Origin: Saccharophagus sp. K07
GTDB lineage: Bacteria > Pseudomonadota > Gammaproteobacteria > Pseudomonadales > Cellvibrionaceae
DNA length: 64,000 nt
Direction: 5' to 3'
NCBI RefSeq assembly: GCF_014336955.1
Contig: NZ_QRAI01000001.1
Location: 682,001-746,000 of the forward strand
Shown: positions 43,094-53,720 of the stretch, one piece after another
How the letters are laid out: every line of letters starts with the position of its first letter
How positions within the stretch are numbered: the stretch's first letter is position 1
Notes under the pieces: model-generated
The model's database searches: none
What the model was told of the DNA's origin: nothing
Seen by the model: the letters and a program-made list of their open reading frames with translations, nothing else
Made by a program: the position numbers and the translations under genes

Positions 43094-45157
43094 ATGAGTA
43101 AGGCCACGTTCGACCCCACCCTTTATAACTCGAGTGACAACACGCCTTTCGCCACTGTTTTGGAGCGGCACATCCACCGGCGAACGTTGATCCGCACCGG
43201 CAGTGCTATGGCCGCCTTGTCGATTATGGCGAGCCTAGGACTGAGTGGTTGTGACAGCAATTCCGATAAACATCGCAGCAGCGGCGCGGGCAGTCCGGTG
43301 ACATTGCCGGATGCAGAAAAGCCTCTTACCGCCTTGGGCTTCCAATCCATCCCCGGCTCGCGCACCGATGCCATAGTGGTGCCGGAAAATTACAAAGCGT
43401 CCATTCTCGCCCCCTGGGGCACGCCGCTAAATGATCGGGCGGCACCGTGGAAGCCGGATGGCACCAATACCGCCGAGGACCAAGCCAATTCTGTTGGTAT
43501 GCACCACGACGGTATGTCGTTCTATCCATTGAATGGCAGTCATGAAGACGGCTTGCTGTGCATCAACCACGAATACATTGACCAAGACGCGCTGCACCCC
43601 AATGGTGTCACCCGCGACGCAACCACCAGGCGGCGAATCCTGGCTGATGAGGTGCGTAAGGAAATCTACGCGCATGGTGTCACGGTGGTACGCATTAAAA
43701 AGGTGGAAGGGGTTTGGCAGGTCGTGGCCAACGATCGCCATAACCGCCGCATTACCGGTGCCACTGAGATGGACATCAGCGGCCCTATGGCCGGTCACGA
43801 TTTGCTGAAAACGCCGTTTTCGCCTGATGGCATCAGTGCGCGCGGTACCTTCAATAACTGCGGCAATGGCACATCCCCCTGGGGTACCTTTTTAACCTGT
43901 GAAGAAAATTGGCCAGGTTATTTTGCCAACACGGCGGAGCGCACCGCGGATCAAGCACGTATCGGTTTGGGCACCACAGGCAACCAGTATGGATGGAATG
44001 ACCTAGCCGGGAATGAGAGTGAGAAAAACGACGAGTTTGCTCGTTTTGACGTGACCCCGCGAGCCGAAAGCGCCCTGTTGGACTACCGTAACGAAGCCAA
44101 TGGGCACGGCTATATTGTTGAAATCGACCCCTATTCACCCGACAGTCGCCCTATTAAGCGAACGGCGCTGGGCCGATTTCGCCATGAAGCCTGCGAGGTG
44201 GGGAAGCTTGCGGCAGGCCGGCCAGTGGCCTTTTACTCAGGGCACGATGCTCAGGGTGAATATGTGTATAAATTTGTCTCGTCGGCTCTTTGGGATCCGG
44301 CGGACGCCAAACGCGAGGACCGTCTTGCCGTGGGCGATAAATATTTAAATGAGGGCACCCTTTATGTAGCGCGCTTCGATGAAGATGGTACGGGTGTTTG
44401 GTTGCCGCTGACATTGGAGAGTTTGGCGAAGGACGGCAAGCCTCTCAGTGAGTCCTTCGAAAGCTTGGCAGACATTATTCTCAATACCGCTGGTGCAGCG
44501 GATCTCTTGGGGGCGACGCCCATGGATCGCCCTGAGTGGGGAGCGGTTGATCCCATCACCGGCAGTGTCTATATGACGCTGACCAACAATACTGCTCGTC
44601 GAGAAGCCAATGCTGCAAACCCGCGAGTGAATAACAAATTTGGCCATATCATCCGCTGGGATGAAAGCGAGGATCACCGCAGTTTTACCTGGGATATTTT
44701 CTTATTTGGTGCACCAGCGGACGCGGAAGAGGGTGTTAATCTTTCCGGACTGACGGATCTCAACCAATTCGCCAGCCCTGATGGTTTGATGTTCGACGAA
44801 CGCGGAATCTTGTGGGTGCAGACCGACAACGGCGCAAGTGAGGTGACGAAAAGCACCAATGATCAAATGCTGGCCGTTATTCCCTCGGCCTTGGTAGACG
44901 CGGGGGGCAACCAGCAAGTTATCAGTGGCACTAATCAAACTGAGCTACGACGCTTTTTGGTGGGGCCTAACGGGAGCGAAATTACTGGCTTGGCATTTAC
45001 CGGTAATCACCATACGTTTTTCGTCAACGTGCAGCATCCGGACAATTGGCCATACGGTGATGACGCTCAGGAGCAAACCCCTGCAGGTGTGACCATCCGC
45101 CCACGCTCTGCCACTGTTGTAGTGGAAAAAGTACAGGGTGGTCCAGTCGGCGAATAG
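43094..45157 (+). CDS. phoX: PhoX-family (DUF839) alkaline phosphatase
   Basis: This 687-residue protein is of the PhoX/DUF839 family, exported Ca/Fe-dependent phosphatases. The N terminus has HIHRRTLIRTGSAMAALSIM, a Tat-like twin-Arg signal, ending in LSGC, so it may be a Tat lipoprotein. The core shows HDGMSFYPLNGSHEDGLLCI, CINHEYIDQDALHP, GTFLTCEENWPGYF, FRHEACEVGKLAAGRPVAFY and FASPDGLMFDERGILWVQTD, where acidic residues bind the metal cofactor. ATG 43094 has a perfect AGGAGAG upstream. It stands alone between rlpA and rplU; no Pho genes adjoin it. Confidence 0.88.
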   Translation: MSKATFDPTLYNSSDNTPFATVLERHIHRRTLIRTGSAMAALSIMASLGLSGCDSNSDKHRSSGAGSPVTLPDAEKPLTALGFQSIPGSRTDAIVVPENYKASILAPWGTPLNDRAAPWKPDGTNTAEDQANSVGMHHDGMSFYPLNGSHEDGLLCINHEYIDQDALHPNGVTRDATTRRRILADEVRKEIYAHGVTVVRIKKVEGVWQVVANDRHNRRITGATEMDISGPMAGHDLLKTPFSPDGISARGTFNNCGNGTSPWGTFLTCEENWPGYFANTAERTADQARIGLGTTGNQYGWNDLAGNESEKNDEFARFDVTPRAESALLDYRNEANGHGYIVEIDPYSPDSRPIKRTALGRFRHEACEVGKLAAGRPVAFYSGHDAQGEYVYKFVSSALWDPADAKREDRLAVGDKYLNEGTLYVARFDEDGTGVWLPLTLESLAKDGKPLSESFESLADIILNTAGAADLLGATPMDRPEWGAVDPITGSVYMTLTNNTARREANAANPRVNNKFGHIIRWDESEDHRSFTWDIFLFGAPADAEEGVNLSGLTDLNQFASPDGLMFDERGILWVQTDNGASEVTKSTNDQMLAVIPSALVDAGGNQQVISGTNQTELRRFLVGPNGSEITGLAFTGNHHTFFVNVQHPDNWPYGDDAQEQTPAGVTIRPRSATVVVEKVQGGPVGE

Positions 45158-45257
45158 GTTGTACATGATGTCCGGGGCGCCAAGCCCGGGCATTTCTCGC
45201 GGGCGTGCGCATCCCTGCTCGTCGGCTATCAGGCCGGCCTTTGTTCTGTGGAACGTA

Positions 45258-45286
45258 TTGCTTCAGGAGCCGCTATCGGCTAGAAT
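45258..45286 (+). promoter_or_regulatory. rplU-rpmA promoter
   Basis: TTGCTT (45258-45263) and TAGAAT (45281-45286) are exactly 17 bases apart. The transcript would start near 45293 and have a leader of about 160 bases before rplU. Confidence 0.7.
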
Positions 45287-45297
45287 TCGCGGCCTTT

Positions 45298-45321
45298 TGG
45301 CAGGTCTCTCTGCCATTTTTT
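45298..45321 (+). terminator. Terminator-like hairpin at the start of the rplU leader
   Basis: TGGCAG, six-base loop, CTGCCA, then six T: an intrinsic-terminator shape lying directly after the predicted rplU start. It may end phoX read-through, or act as an attenuator in the ribosomal-protein leader. The stem is short (six pairs). Confidence 0.45.
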
Positions 45322-45454
45322 GATACGGCGCAAGCTCTGTGGTCTTGGCAAATGGTTGTCCTGGCCTGAAATCTTGGAAGAGCTTCGAATCCCTAAGGGG
45401 TTGAAGTTCGGCTAAGTGCTTCGCGGCGTCCAATCTTTACTGGAGCATTAGTAC

Positions 45455-45766
45455 ATGTACGCAGTAATCGTATCCGGTGGTAAACAACACCGTGTTCAAG
45501 AGGGCGAAATTCTTCGTCTGGAAAAAATCGAAGCTGCCACTGGCGACACTGTAGAATTCGATCAAGTTTTGCTGGTCGCTAAAGACGGTAACGTTACCCT
45601 CGGCGCCCCGCTGGTTTCTGGCGCTAAAGTGAAAGCAGAAATTTTGTCTCACGGCCGCGCTGATAAAGTGACCATCATCAAGTTCCGTCGCCGTAAGCAT
45701 TCTATGAAACGTCAAGGCCATCGTCAGTGGTACACCGACGTTAAAATTACCGGCATCAACGCGTAA
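45455..45766 (+). CDS. rplU: Large-subunit ribosomal protein L21
   Basis: The 103-residue protein matches L21: [18 protein letters not shown] at the N terminus and [20 protein letters not shown] in the RNA-binding C-terminal part. It is the first gene of the rplU-rpmA operon, with a good GGAG ribosome binding site. Codon use is strongly biased, as for highly expressed genes. Confidence 0.98.
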   Translation: MYAVIVSGGKQHRVQEGEILRLEKIEAATGDTVEFDQVLLVAKDGNVTLGAPLVSGAKVKAEILSHGRADKVTIIKFRRRKHSMKRQGHRQWYTDVKITGINA

Positions 45767-45778
45767 GAGGATTTATCA

Positions 45779-46036
45779 ATGGCTCACAAGAAAGCAGGCG
45801 GTAGTACCCGCAACGGTCGCGATTCCGAAAGTAAACGTCTTGGCGTCAAAGTTTTCGGTGGTCAGGCTATCAATGCTGGCGGCATTATCGTTCGTCAGCG
45901 TGGCACCCAGTTTCATGCTGGTGCGAACGTAGGTATCGGTAAAGACCATACCCTGTTCGCGAAAGTCGATGGCGCGGTTAAATTCGAAGTGAAGGGCCCG
46001 CGCAATCGCCGTTACGTGAGCGTTGTGACCGCCTAA
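45779..46036 (+). CDS. rpmA: Large-subunit ribosomal protein L27
   Basis: The 85-residue protein has the L27 N terminus [18 protein letters not shown], which reaches the peptidyl-transferase centre, followed by [23 protein letters not shown]. It follows rplU by 12 bases and is followed by an intrinsic terminator before obg. Confidence 0.98.
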   Translation: MAHKKAGGSTRNGRDSESKRLGVKVFGGQAINAGGIIVRQRGTQFHAGANVGIGKDHTLFAKVDGAVKFEVKGPRNRRYVSVVTA

Positions 46037-46060
46037 TCACGCGCAGCGTCGGACTAATCG

Positions 46061-46092
46061 AAAAGCCCTGTCCCAGTAGACGGGGCTTTTTC
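46061..46092 (+). terminator. Terminator of rplU-rpmA
   Basis: AAAAGCCCTGTC and GACGGGGCTTTTT pair around CCAGTA, with one G-U pair, 24 bases after the rpmA stop. Confidence 0.85.
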
Positions 46093-46128
46093 GTTTATAA
46101 AGTTTGCATCAAACGGTTCTGTTGATGA

Positions 46129-47355
<1,227 letters not shown>

Positions 47356-47376
47356 CGCCTTGTAAGGAAAATTTGT

Positions 47377-48501
47377 TTGAGCAACAAACGACATTTATTG
47401 CGTACCAGCCGTCGCTGGGTAATCAAAATCGGCAGCGCACTGTTGACCGATAACGGCAAAGGTTTGGACCGTACAGCGATCAAAGGCTGGGTTGGTCAGA
47501 TTGCTGATTTGGTTAAGCAGGGGCATGAAGTGGTGCTGGTGTCCTCAGGCGCTGTTGCAGCTGGCATGACCCGTCTGGGCTGGAAAGAGCGGCCGCAGGC
47601 TATTCATGAATTGCAGGCTGCTGCAGCTGTTGGGCAGATGGGTCTTATTCAAACCTATGAAGACGCTTTCCAGTCCCACAATCTCTGCACCGCGCAAATT
47701 TTGCTGGATCACGATGATTTGTATCATCGTCAGCGCTACCTCAATGCGCGTTCAACCTTGCGCACTCTTACCAAGTTACACGTCATTCCGGTCGTTAATG
47801 AAAACGATACAGTGGTGACTGACGAAATCCGCTTTGGTGACAACGACACTCTGGGTGCTTTGGTTGCCAATCTGATTCAGGCGGATGTGCTGATGATCCT
47901 CACGGATCAATTGGGCATGTATGACTCCGATCCGCGCCAAAATGCGCTAGCCAAAATCATTGATGAAAGCCCTGCGACCAATGATGCTTTGTTTGCGATG
48001 GCTGGGGGTGGCGGATCACTGGGGCGCGGCGGTATGACAACCAAAGTTCGCGCAGCCCGTCTTGCTGAGCGCTCCGGGACCAGCACGGTGATCGTCGGTG
48101 GGCGTATTGATCGTGTGATTACCCGTGTTGCCGCAGGGGAATCTGTAGGCACTTTGTTGTACGCCGAGCATGAGCCGCTCGCCGCGCGCAAGCGTTGGTT
48201 GGCCGGACAGATGCAATCCAAAGGTGTATTGGTGCTCGATGACGGCGCTGTGGGTGTGCTGCGCGACAAAGGTAAAAGCTTATTGCCCGTCGGTGTTAAG
48301 GAAGTGCACGGGGAATTTTTGCGCGGCGATCTGGTGATTTGCCGCGATCTGCAAGGTCGGGAAATTGCTCGCGGCTTGGTGAATTACAGCAGTGATGAAG
48401 CGCGCAAAATTGCCGGTCAATCCAGTACTCATATATTGCAGCTGCTCGGCTACAAGGACGACGACGAGCTGATTCATCGGGACAATCTCGTATTGGTCTG
48501 A
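47377..48501 (+). CDS. proB: Glutamate 5-kinase
   Basis: ProB phosphorylates glutamate to start proline synthesis. The 374-residue protein has the amino acid kinase domain ([67 protein letters not shown]) and a C-terminal PUA domain (about 280-370), the long form under proline feedback. The start is TTG at 47377, with AAGGA eight bases upstream and the family N terminus [13 protein letters not shown]. It is cotranscribed with obg. Confidence 0.97.
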   Translation: MSNKRHLLRTSRRWVIKIGSALLTDNGKGLDRTAIKGWVGQIADLVKQGHEVVLVSSGAVAAGMTRLGWKERPQAIHELQAAAAVGQMGLIQTYEDAFQSHNLCTAQILLDHDDLYHRQRYLNARSTLRTLTKLHVIPVVNENDTVVTDEIRFGDNDTLGALVANLIQADVLMILTDQLGMYDSDPRQNALAKIIDESPATNDALFAMAGGGGSLGRGGMTTKVRAARLAERSGTSTVIVGGRIDRVITRVAAGESVGTLLYAEHEPLAARKRWLAGQMQSKGVLVLDDGAVGVLRDKGKSLLPVGVKEVHGEFLRGDLVICRDLQGREIARGLVNYSSDEARKIAGQSSTHILQLLGYKDDDELIHRDNLVLV

Positions 48502-48537
48502 CAGTCGTCAGATTGAGATTTTATCTGAGAGTAATTT

Positions 48538-49590
48538 ATGTCGATTTTCAAAGCGCATATTGCCGCTATGAGCGCCTATAAGCCGCCCTTGGATGGACGC
48601 AATCCGCAGTCGCATTTGCTGTTGGATTTTAACGAGCGGACATTGCCCATAGGCGAGGTCGTGCAGAATGCCCTGATTGAATATATCCGCGGCGGGCGGC
48701 TGCAAATGTATCCCGCTTATGGTGATGTGGTGGATGTGATTGCGGGCTACTGCGGTGTTGCAGCAGATCAGTTGATGATCACCAATGGTTCGGATCAGGG
48801 AATTGATTTGATTATCCGAGCCGCCTGTAGGGAAGGGGATGAAGCCATTATTCCCGGCCCCAGTTTTCCCATCTACGTCCACTGCGCAAAACTCGAAAAT
48901 CTCAAAATCGTCGAGCCCTTGTATACGCGGGAGCGAGGATTTCCCACCGATGAAGTCATAGCCGCAATCACACCTGCGACGCGTTTAATTTGTTTCGGCA
49001 ATCCCAATAATCCCAGCGGTACAGTTGTCAGTCGCAGCGATATCATTCGTATTTTGGAAGCAGCACCGCACGCTGCGGTGTTGGTCGACGAATGTTATTA
49101 CGAATATTGTGGTGAATCCGCGAGTGATCTGGTTGGTCGGTATCCGAATCTGGTGATTACTCGGACATTCTCCAAAACCTGGGGCATGCCTTCATTGCGT
49201 CTGGGTTACATCATTTCCCACGCTGACAATATTCGTGCTCTGTTGAACGTGCGAGGCCCGTACGACATCAACCAGATGGCGATTGTCGCCATCCGCGCGG
49301 CGCTGGCGCATCCGGAATATACGCAGACCTATGTTGCGGAAGTGGTAACAGAAGCGAAGCCGCTGCTGGAAACGTTTCTCGATGAAAAAGGCGTGGAGTA
49401 TTGGCCCAGCGGAGCCAATTATCTCTGGACCTTCCCGCCCAATGCGGACGCCGTCAATCAAGAGCTGATAAAGCACAATATTTTGGTGCGTCCGAAAGCG
49501 GACTCTGATGGTCGGCCAGGTTTGCGTATCACGATTGGTACAGTGGAGCAGACCAAGCGATTAATTTCTGTATTGAAGACCGTTCTTTAA
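48538..49590 (+). CDS. hisC: Histidinol-phosphate aminotransferase-like enzyme
   Basis: This 350-residue class I/II PLP aminotransferase is of the HisC subgroup. LLLDFNERTLPIG is the substrate arm, NGSDQGIDLIIRA and FGNPNNPSGTVVSR bind PLP, VDECYYEYCG holds the conserved Asp and Tyr, and the Schiff-base Lys is in TRTFSKTWGMPSLRLGY near residue 216. HisC-like enzymes also act on other amino acids, and no other his gene is nearby, so the substrate is uncertain. It follows proB by 36 bases. Confidence 0.78.
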   Translation: MSIFKAHIAAMSAYKPPLDGRNPQSHLLLDFNERTLPIGEVVQNALIEYIRGGRLQMYPAYGDVVDVIAGYCGVAADQLMITNGSDQGIDLIIRAACREGDEAIIPGPSFPIYVHCAKLENLKIVEPLYTRERGFPTDEVIAAITPATRLICFGNPNNPSGTVVSRSDIIRILEAAPHAAVLVDECYYEYCGESASDLVGRYPNLVITRTFSKTWGMPSLRLGYIISHADNIRALLNVRGPYDINQMAIVAIRAALAHPEYTQTYVAEVVTEAKPLLETFLDEKGVEYWPSGANYLWTFPPNADAVNQELIKHNILVRPKADSDGRPGLRITIGTVEQTKRLISVLKTVL

Positions 49591-49671
49591 TCCCTTCACG
49601 ACTTTTGCGGTGCCGGTGTTCGGCACCCGAACTCCAGGATTTTTATTTCTTTCTTTATATGGGGCACGTCA

Positions 49672-50901
49672 ATGATAGAAATCATTATTGGAGCAATTGC
49701 GCTCATCGCGCTGGTGAGTATCGCGTTGGAGGATGTATTCCACTTCAACAAAGCGAAAACCACCTTGTTTTTGGGATGTTTGTCCTGGGTAATTTTATTT
49801 ATTCACGAAAGTTCTCTTGGAAGGTCAGAGCATATTCAGGAGGTGCTTAATGAAAACCTGCTGGATATTGCGAGTTTGTGGCTGTTTTTGATGGCTACCA
49901 TGACGTTTGTGGCTTATTTGAATGCGCGCGGGATGGTGAGTGCAATCGTGCAGCGAATTTTGCCGACTGAGTTATCCTTCCGCCAGCTCACCATTTTATT
50001 GGGTGTGTTTGCGATGCTGCTCTCCATGGTGTGCGACAACATTACCGCGACTCTGGTTTGCATCGGTGTAGTGCAGGCTTTTCAACTGGAGCCCAAGGAA
50101 CGTATACGTCTTTGCGTCATATTAGTGTTTGCGGTTAACTCCGGCGGCGTCATTTTGATTACCGGCGATGTGACTACCTTGATGATCTTCAGCGCGGGAC
50201 ATGTCACGATTGGTCAGTTGTTGAAGCTGGTAATGCCCGTTATTGGGGGGGTTGCTCTGTTAATCTTCTTACTTAGCATGGGAGCGAATCGCAGGGTCGT
50301 GGCAGAAAATGCAACCCATGATATTCAATGGTTGGATATGTTGATCGGAGGTATTTTTATCAGCACTATCGTGGCGACCATGGTTTTCAATCTGTTGTTC
50401 GATATTCCGCCAGTACTGACCTTCCTGTTTGGTTTGTCCATCATGTTTATGGTGGGGGGCATTGTTCACACCTTCAACGAACAAATTCATCTGCTGCAGT
50501 ACATCCGCCAAATTCAGTTTGAAACTTTGCTCTTCTTCCTCGGCATATTGCTGTTGGTCGGCGCTTTAAAAGAGGTGGGTGTTCTTGTGGCCCTTACAGA
50601 GCTCTACGCGGCGGTGGATCCATCCTTCTCCAGTTATTTAATGGGTGTTATTTCCTCGATCATGGATAACGTCCCTCTGACCGCTGCTCTCCTAAAAGCC
50701 GAGCCCCAGTTGAATGCTACGCAGTGGCTGTCTTTGACGTATGCGGTTGGTATCGGTGGGTCGATCCTGGTGATTGGCTCTGCAGCCGGTATTGTGGCGA
50801 TGAGCAAGGTGAAGGAGTTGACCTTTATGCAGTATGCGCGCTACGCACCGCATATCCTCGCTGCGTATAGTGTTGGTTATGGCCTAACATTGTTGCTCTA
50901 A
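49672..50901 (+). CDS. nhaD: Na+/H+ antiporter NhaD
   Basis: NhaD expels Na+ in exchange for H+. The 409-residue protein belongs to the ion transporter superfamily and has about 11-12 membrane helices. Its motifs include SMVCDNITATLVCIGV and VNSGGVILITGDVTTLMIF in the first half and SSIMDNVPLTAALLKA in the second, the paired broken-helix regions with conserved Asp, Asn and Thr. It stands between hisC and convergent rpsT with its own terminator. Confidence 0.9.
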   Translation: MIEIIIGAIALIALVSIALEDVFHFNKAKTTLFLGCLSWVILFIHESSLGRSEHIQEVLNENLLDIASLWLFLMATMTFVAYLNARGMVSAIVQRILPTELSFRQLTILLGVFAMLLSMVCDNITATLVCIGVVQAFQLEPKERIRLCVILVFAVNSGGVILITGDVTTLMIFSAGHVTIGQLLKLVMPVIGGVALLIFLLSMGANRRVVAENATHDIQWLDMLIGGIFISTIVATMVFNLLFDIPPVLTFLFGLSIMFMVGGIVHTFNEQIHLLQYIRQIQFETLLFFLGILLLVGALKEVGVLVALTELYAAVDPSFSSYLMGVISSIMDNVPLTAALLKAEPQLNATQWLSLTYAVGIGGSILVIGSAAGIVAMSKVKELTFMQYARYAPHILAAYSVGYGLTLLL

Positions 50902-50929
50902 GAACATTGTTGTTCTAGACAAAGAGAGA

Positions 50930-50958
50930 AGAGGCAGCTTGATACTGCCTCTTTTTAT
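50930..50958 (+). terminator. Terminator of nhaD
   Basis: AGAGGCAG-CTTGATA-CTGCCTCT followed by a T-rich tract, 29 bases after the nhaD stop. A smaller hairpin AGAACA/TGTTCT precedes it. Confidence 0.88.
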
Positions 50959-51020
50959 TTTCGGCAAACAAATATTGGTGAAGGCTAAGGGGTAAGAAGA
51001 AAAAGATGAATTGCAGACGC

Positions 51021-51060
51021 AAAAACACCAAAAGCCGACAGAGTCGGCTTTTGGTGTTAG
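51021..51060 (-). terminator. Terminator of rpsT
   Basis: A perfect 15-base stem (ACACCAAAAGCCGAC and its complement around AGA) with five T on the minus strand, 22 bases past the rpsT stop. Confidence 0.9.
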
Positions 51061-51081
51061 TAAGAGCGGTTAAATCAAAGA

Positions 51082-51360
51082 TTAAGCAGCAGCTTTTTCG
51101 CCGAGCGCTTTGATTTGAGCGTTCAAGCGGCTCTTATGGCGAGCGGCTTTGTTTTTGTGGATGATGCCTTTGTCGGCGATGCGGTCGATAACGGGTACTG
51201 CAACTGCGTAAGCGTTTTTGGCAGATTCGACGTCACCACTTTGAATTGCTTTCACAACATTCTTGATATAGGTGCGCACCATGGAGCGCAGGCTCGCGTT
51301 GTGAGCTCGGGCTTTGTCGTTTTGGCGTGCGCGTTTTTTCGCTTGGGCTGTGTTGGCCAC
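51082..51360 (-). CDS. rpsT: Small-subunit ribosomal protein S20
   Basis: The 92-residue, very basic helical protein is S20: [35 protein letters not shown] at the N terminus and [24 protein letters not shown] near the end. It binds 16S rRNA early in assembly. It is a single-gene unit with its own promoter and a strong terminator. Confidence 0.98.
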   Translation of the reverse strand: MANTAQAKKRARQNDKARAHNASLRSMVRTYIKNVVKAIQSGDVESAKNAYAVAVPVIDRIADKGIIHKNKAARHKSRLNAQIKALGEKAAA

Positions 51361-51439
51361 CGTTATGCTCCTACTGTATTCAGGCTAAAAATCGGAATTC
51401 TGTTGGAATCGGCGGCATAGGCCGAATCCGGGACGCGGT

Positions 51440-51467
51440 ATTATCCCGGTTTGGCGGCGGGTGTCAA
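51440..51467 (-). promoter_or_regulatory. rpsT promoter
   Basis: On the minus strand TTGACA (51467-51462) and GATAAT (51445-51440) are 16 bases apart, followed by a GC-rich discriminator, about 80 bases before the rpsT ATG. Confidence 0.8.
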
Positions 51468-51485
51468 TAGAATTGTCCGGGAGCC

Positions 51486-52313
51486 TTAGTTCAGCATCCC
51501 GATTGCGGCCTTCATGGCTTCGTTCAGGTCTTTTTCGCCTCGTTGAGGGTTGCCTGGATCTATGTTGAGGCGGGTAAATGCCGTGACGGATTTGTAGTTC
51601 AAGTCAGGGAACTGCTCGGGGTGAGCCTCCAGCACGGCGATCGTTACCAAATCAGCGTAATCTGCCTGGGGCGCAGGGCGGGTGAAATTGAGGTGCGCTA
51701 TAGGCACATTTTGCAGATCTTTGGGAAAGTCCCACGCGACAAGAATCTTGCTGCCGATTTTGGGGTGGATGGATTTGATGATGGCGTCGAGACTGATGCT
51801 GTCCTTGAGGATGCTCGGATGTTCTTCAGCATAGGACAGGATCGGCAGTACACCGATCTTATGCACGAGTCCTGCGAGGGTCGCCTGGTCGGGCCGCAGG
51901 CGGGTGTAGTGTTTGCACAGCACGGTACAAAGCCCCGCGATTTCACTGGATGCGGCCCAAACCTGACGCAGTCGCTTATCGACTATGTCGGTGGTGGCCT
52001 GAAACATCTGCTCCATGGCCAACCCGGTTGCCAGAGTGCTAGTCGTCGCCATGCCCAGGCGCATCAAGGCCATGTTCAAGTCTTGGATTTCCACTGCGCC
52101 ACGATAGATAGCGCTGTTGGCAACTTTGATAATTCGCGCCGTTAAGGCTGCGTCACTGCCGATCACATTGGCCAGTTGTTTTACTGATGCGTTGGGGTTT
52201 TCGGCAACCTCGCGAACTTTCAGTGCCATTTCCGGCAGGGTTGGGAGTACCAGCTCATCGGCCTCAATGGCATCCGTTATGGCATAGGCAACTTTTTCCG
52301 CAAGCGTATTCAT
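51486..52313 (-). CDS. HDOD domain protein
   Basis: This 275-residue protein is one HDOD domain, a catalytically dead relative of HD phosphohydrolases found in signalling proteins. Visible landmarks are LPTLPEMALKVREVAENPNASVKQLANVI, DAALTARIIKVANSA, LAGLVHKIGVLPIL (where the HD pair is replaced by HK) and VAWDFPKDL. There is no attached receiver or cyclase domain. The start is ATG 52313; an upstream extension to 52409 overlaps ygfZ and is unlikely. Target unknown. Confidence 0.88.
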   Translation of the reverse strand: MNTLAEKVAYAITDAIEADELVLPTLPEMALKVREVAENPNASVKQLANVIGSDAALTARIIKVANSAIYRGAVEIQDLNMALMRLGMATTSTLATGLAMEQMFQATTDIVDKRLRQVWAASSEIAGLCTVLCKHYTRLRPDQATLAGLVHKIGVLPILSYAEEHPSILKDSISLDAIIKSIHPKIGSKILVAWDFPKDLQNVPIAHLNFTRPAPQADYADLVTIAVLEAHPEQFPDLNYKSVTAFTRLNIDPGNPQRGEKDLNEAMKAAIGMLN

Positions 52314-52378
52314 GACAGCCCATTTTGCTTCAACAATGAGAGACCCTCTTCGCCCTGCGGGCCTGGGTCGGCATATTG

Positions 52379-53362
52379 TTAAGGTATAGCATAGGGAAGA
52401 GGGGCCCAACTGAATTTCGCCCCGGAATTCTTATCGATCAGCCAGTCAGCGGTTTCCCGCGCTTCGTTGGTACACACTATCAGCCCGCGCCACGGCTCTT
52501 CTTTTTCAGAGACTGCGTTTGAAGTGCTTGCAACTACTATGGCAACGTCTTTATCTGGAGCGGAAGGCAGGGTCAGAGACGTACCAATGGCTGGGGTTGC
52601 TGTTCCGTCTCCACTGATCTGATAGGTGTGTTTTTTCAACTGACCGCGGTACTGCATGCGCGCGACGATTTCCTGACCTGTATAGCAACCCTTTTTGAAG
52701 CTGATGCCGTCGATCAGATGGTAGTTGAGCATCTGCGGGATAAATTCTTCGCTCGTGACAGCTTGAACCTCCGCGATGCCGTTGGTTACCCAGTGGCGGC
52801 TGAGAAGCTGCTGGGACGCCGGTTTGGCTTCGGCAGCCAGGGATTGCCAGAGTGAAACGGCTTGTTCGGGCGCGACCCAGACTTCCAGTTCACCCGCAGA
52901 GTGGTGGATAACGGTCAGTTCGTTGTGAATGGAAAATTTGCCGCGTTCTGGAATATTGCCGAGTGCAGGGAATTGGCCGGGCTTCCAACCGAGTATCGCT
53001 AAAGCGATTTTGTTGCTGGGCACCAATTGAGCTTTGGAAAAAACGATGTATTTCTTGAGCGTCGCCAGCGCTTTTTCGGCGATGCTTGCGTGGCAGCGCA
53101 AGGCGATGGCATCTCCTTGAGTTTTGGCGATCCAAAAGCTGCTGATCACTCGCCCTTTGGGGTTGCAATGAGCACCGAGCAGCGCGTCCTGATTATCCAA
53201 GCGGCGGATATCGCAGGTCAGTTGGCCCTGCAGAAACGTCGCTGCATCTTTGCCGCTAATCTCAAGCAGTCTGTGTTCCGGCATAGGAACTACGGCCGTT
53301 TCGGAGCTTCCGACAGTGTGGCTTAGAGACTGGTTGGAAAGAAATTCGAGCCATTCATTCAT
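52379..53362 (-). CDS. ygfZ: Folate-binding, Fe-S repair protein YgfZ
   Basis: YgfZ binds tetrahydrofolate and helps maintain certain Fe-S enzymes such as MiaB. The 327-residue protein has a GcvT-like fold and the invariant YgfZ motif KGCYTGQEIVARMQYRG with its Cys near residue 230. The N-terminal ISGKDAATFLQGQLTCDI is typical. It is divergent from sdhE-ygfX; ygfZ next to sdhE (ygfY) and ygfX is the arrangement in E. coli as well. Confidence 0.95.
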   Translation of the reverse strand: MNEWLEFLSNQSLSHTVGSSETAVVPMPEHRLLEISGKDAATFLQGQLTCDIRRLDNQDALLGAHCNPKGRVISSFWIAKTQGDAIALRCHASIAEKALATLKKYIVFSKAQLVPSNKIALAILGWKPGQFPALGNIPERGKFSIHNELTVIHHSAGELEVWVAPEQAVSLWQSLAAEAKPASQQLLSRHWVTNGIAEVQAVTSEEFIPQMLNYHLIDGISFKKGCYTGQEIVARMQYRGQLKKHTYQISGDGTATPAIGTSLTLPSAPDKDVAIVVASTSNAVSEKEEPWRGLIVCTNEARETADWLIDKNSGAKFSWAPLPYAIP

Positions 53363-53427
53363 AGGCGATGAGCTACAGAATTGAGTCGTTAGTGAGGATC
53401 AGGGAGGCCGGTTTGATCAAGCCGCCG

Positions 53428-53433
53428 TATAAT
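53428..53433 (+). promoter_or_regulatory. -10 box before sdhE
   Basis: A perfect TATAAT in the 97-base ygfZ-sdhE divergent gap, 26 bases before the sdhE start region. No good -35 is seen at the right spacing. Confidence 0.4.
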
Positions 53434-53459
53434 ACGAACTTTTTTGCACCATAAGTAGA

Positions 53460-53720
53460 GTGTTGCCAGTGGAATACAATCGTTTGAGATGGGCCAGCCG
53501 CCGCGGGATGCTGGAATTAGATCTGATCCTGATGCCCTTCGTGGAGCAGGCTTATCCGTCGCTTGGTCCCGAGGATCAGGCGCTCTATAAGCGCTTATTG
53601 GAGTGTGAAGACCAGGATATGTTTGCCTGGTTTCTCCACCGGCAGGATCCAGAGGATGAGGAGCTGCGGCGTATCGTAGGAATTGTCAGGTCTTTCGCCC
53701 GTGAGCGCGCTGCAACTTGA
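53460..53720 (+). CDS. sdhE: Succinate dehydrogenase flavinylation factor SdhE
   Basis: SdhE promotes covalent FAD attachment to SdhA. The 86-residue protein has the invariant RGMLELDLILMPF segment (RGxxE) near residue 15 and LLECEDQDMFAWFL. The GTG at 53460 aligns in length with E. coli SdhE; GTG 53469 has better spacing from AGAG (53457-53460) and would shorten it by three residues. Its end overlaps ygfX. Confidence 0.94.
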   Translation: MLPVEYNRLRWASRRGMLELDLILMPFVEQAYPSLGPEDQALYKRLLECEDQDMFAWFLHRQDPEDEELRRIVGIVRSFARERAAT

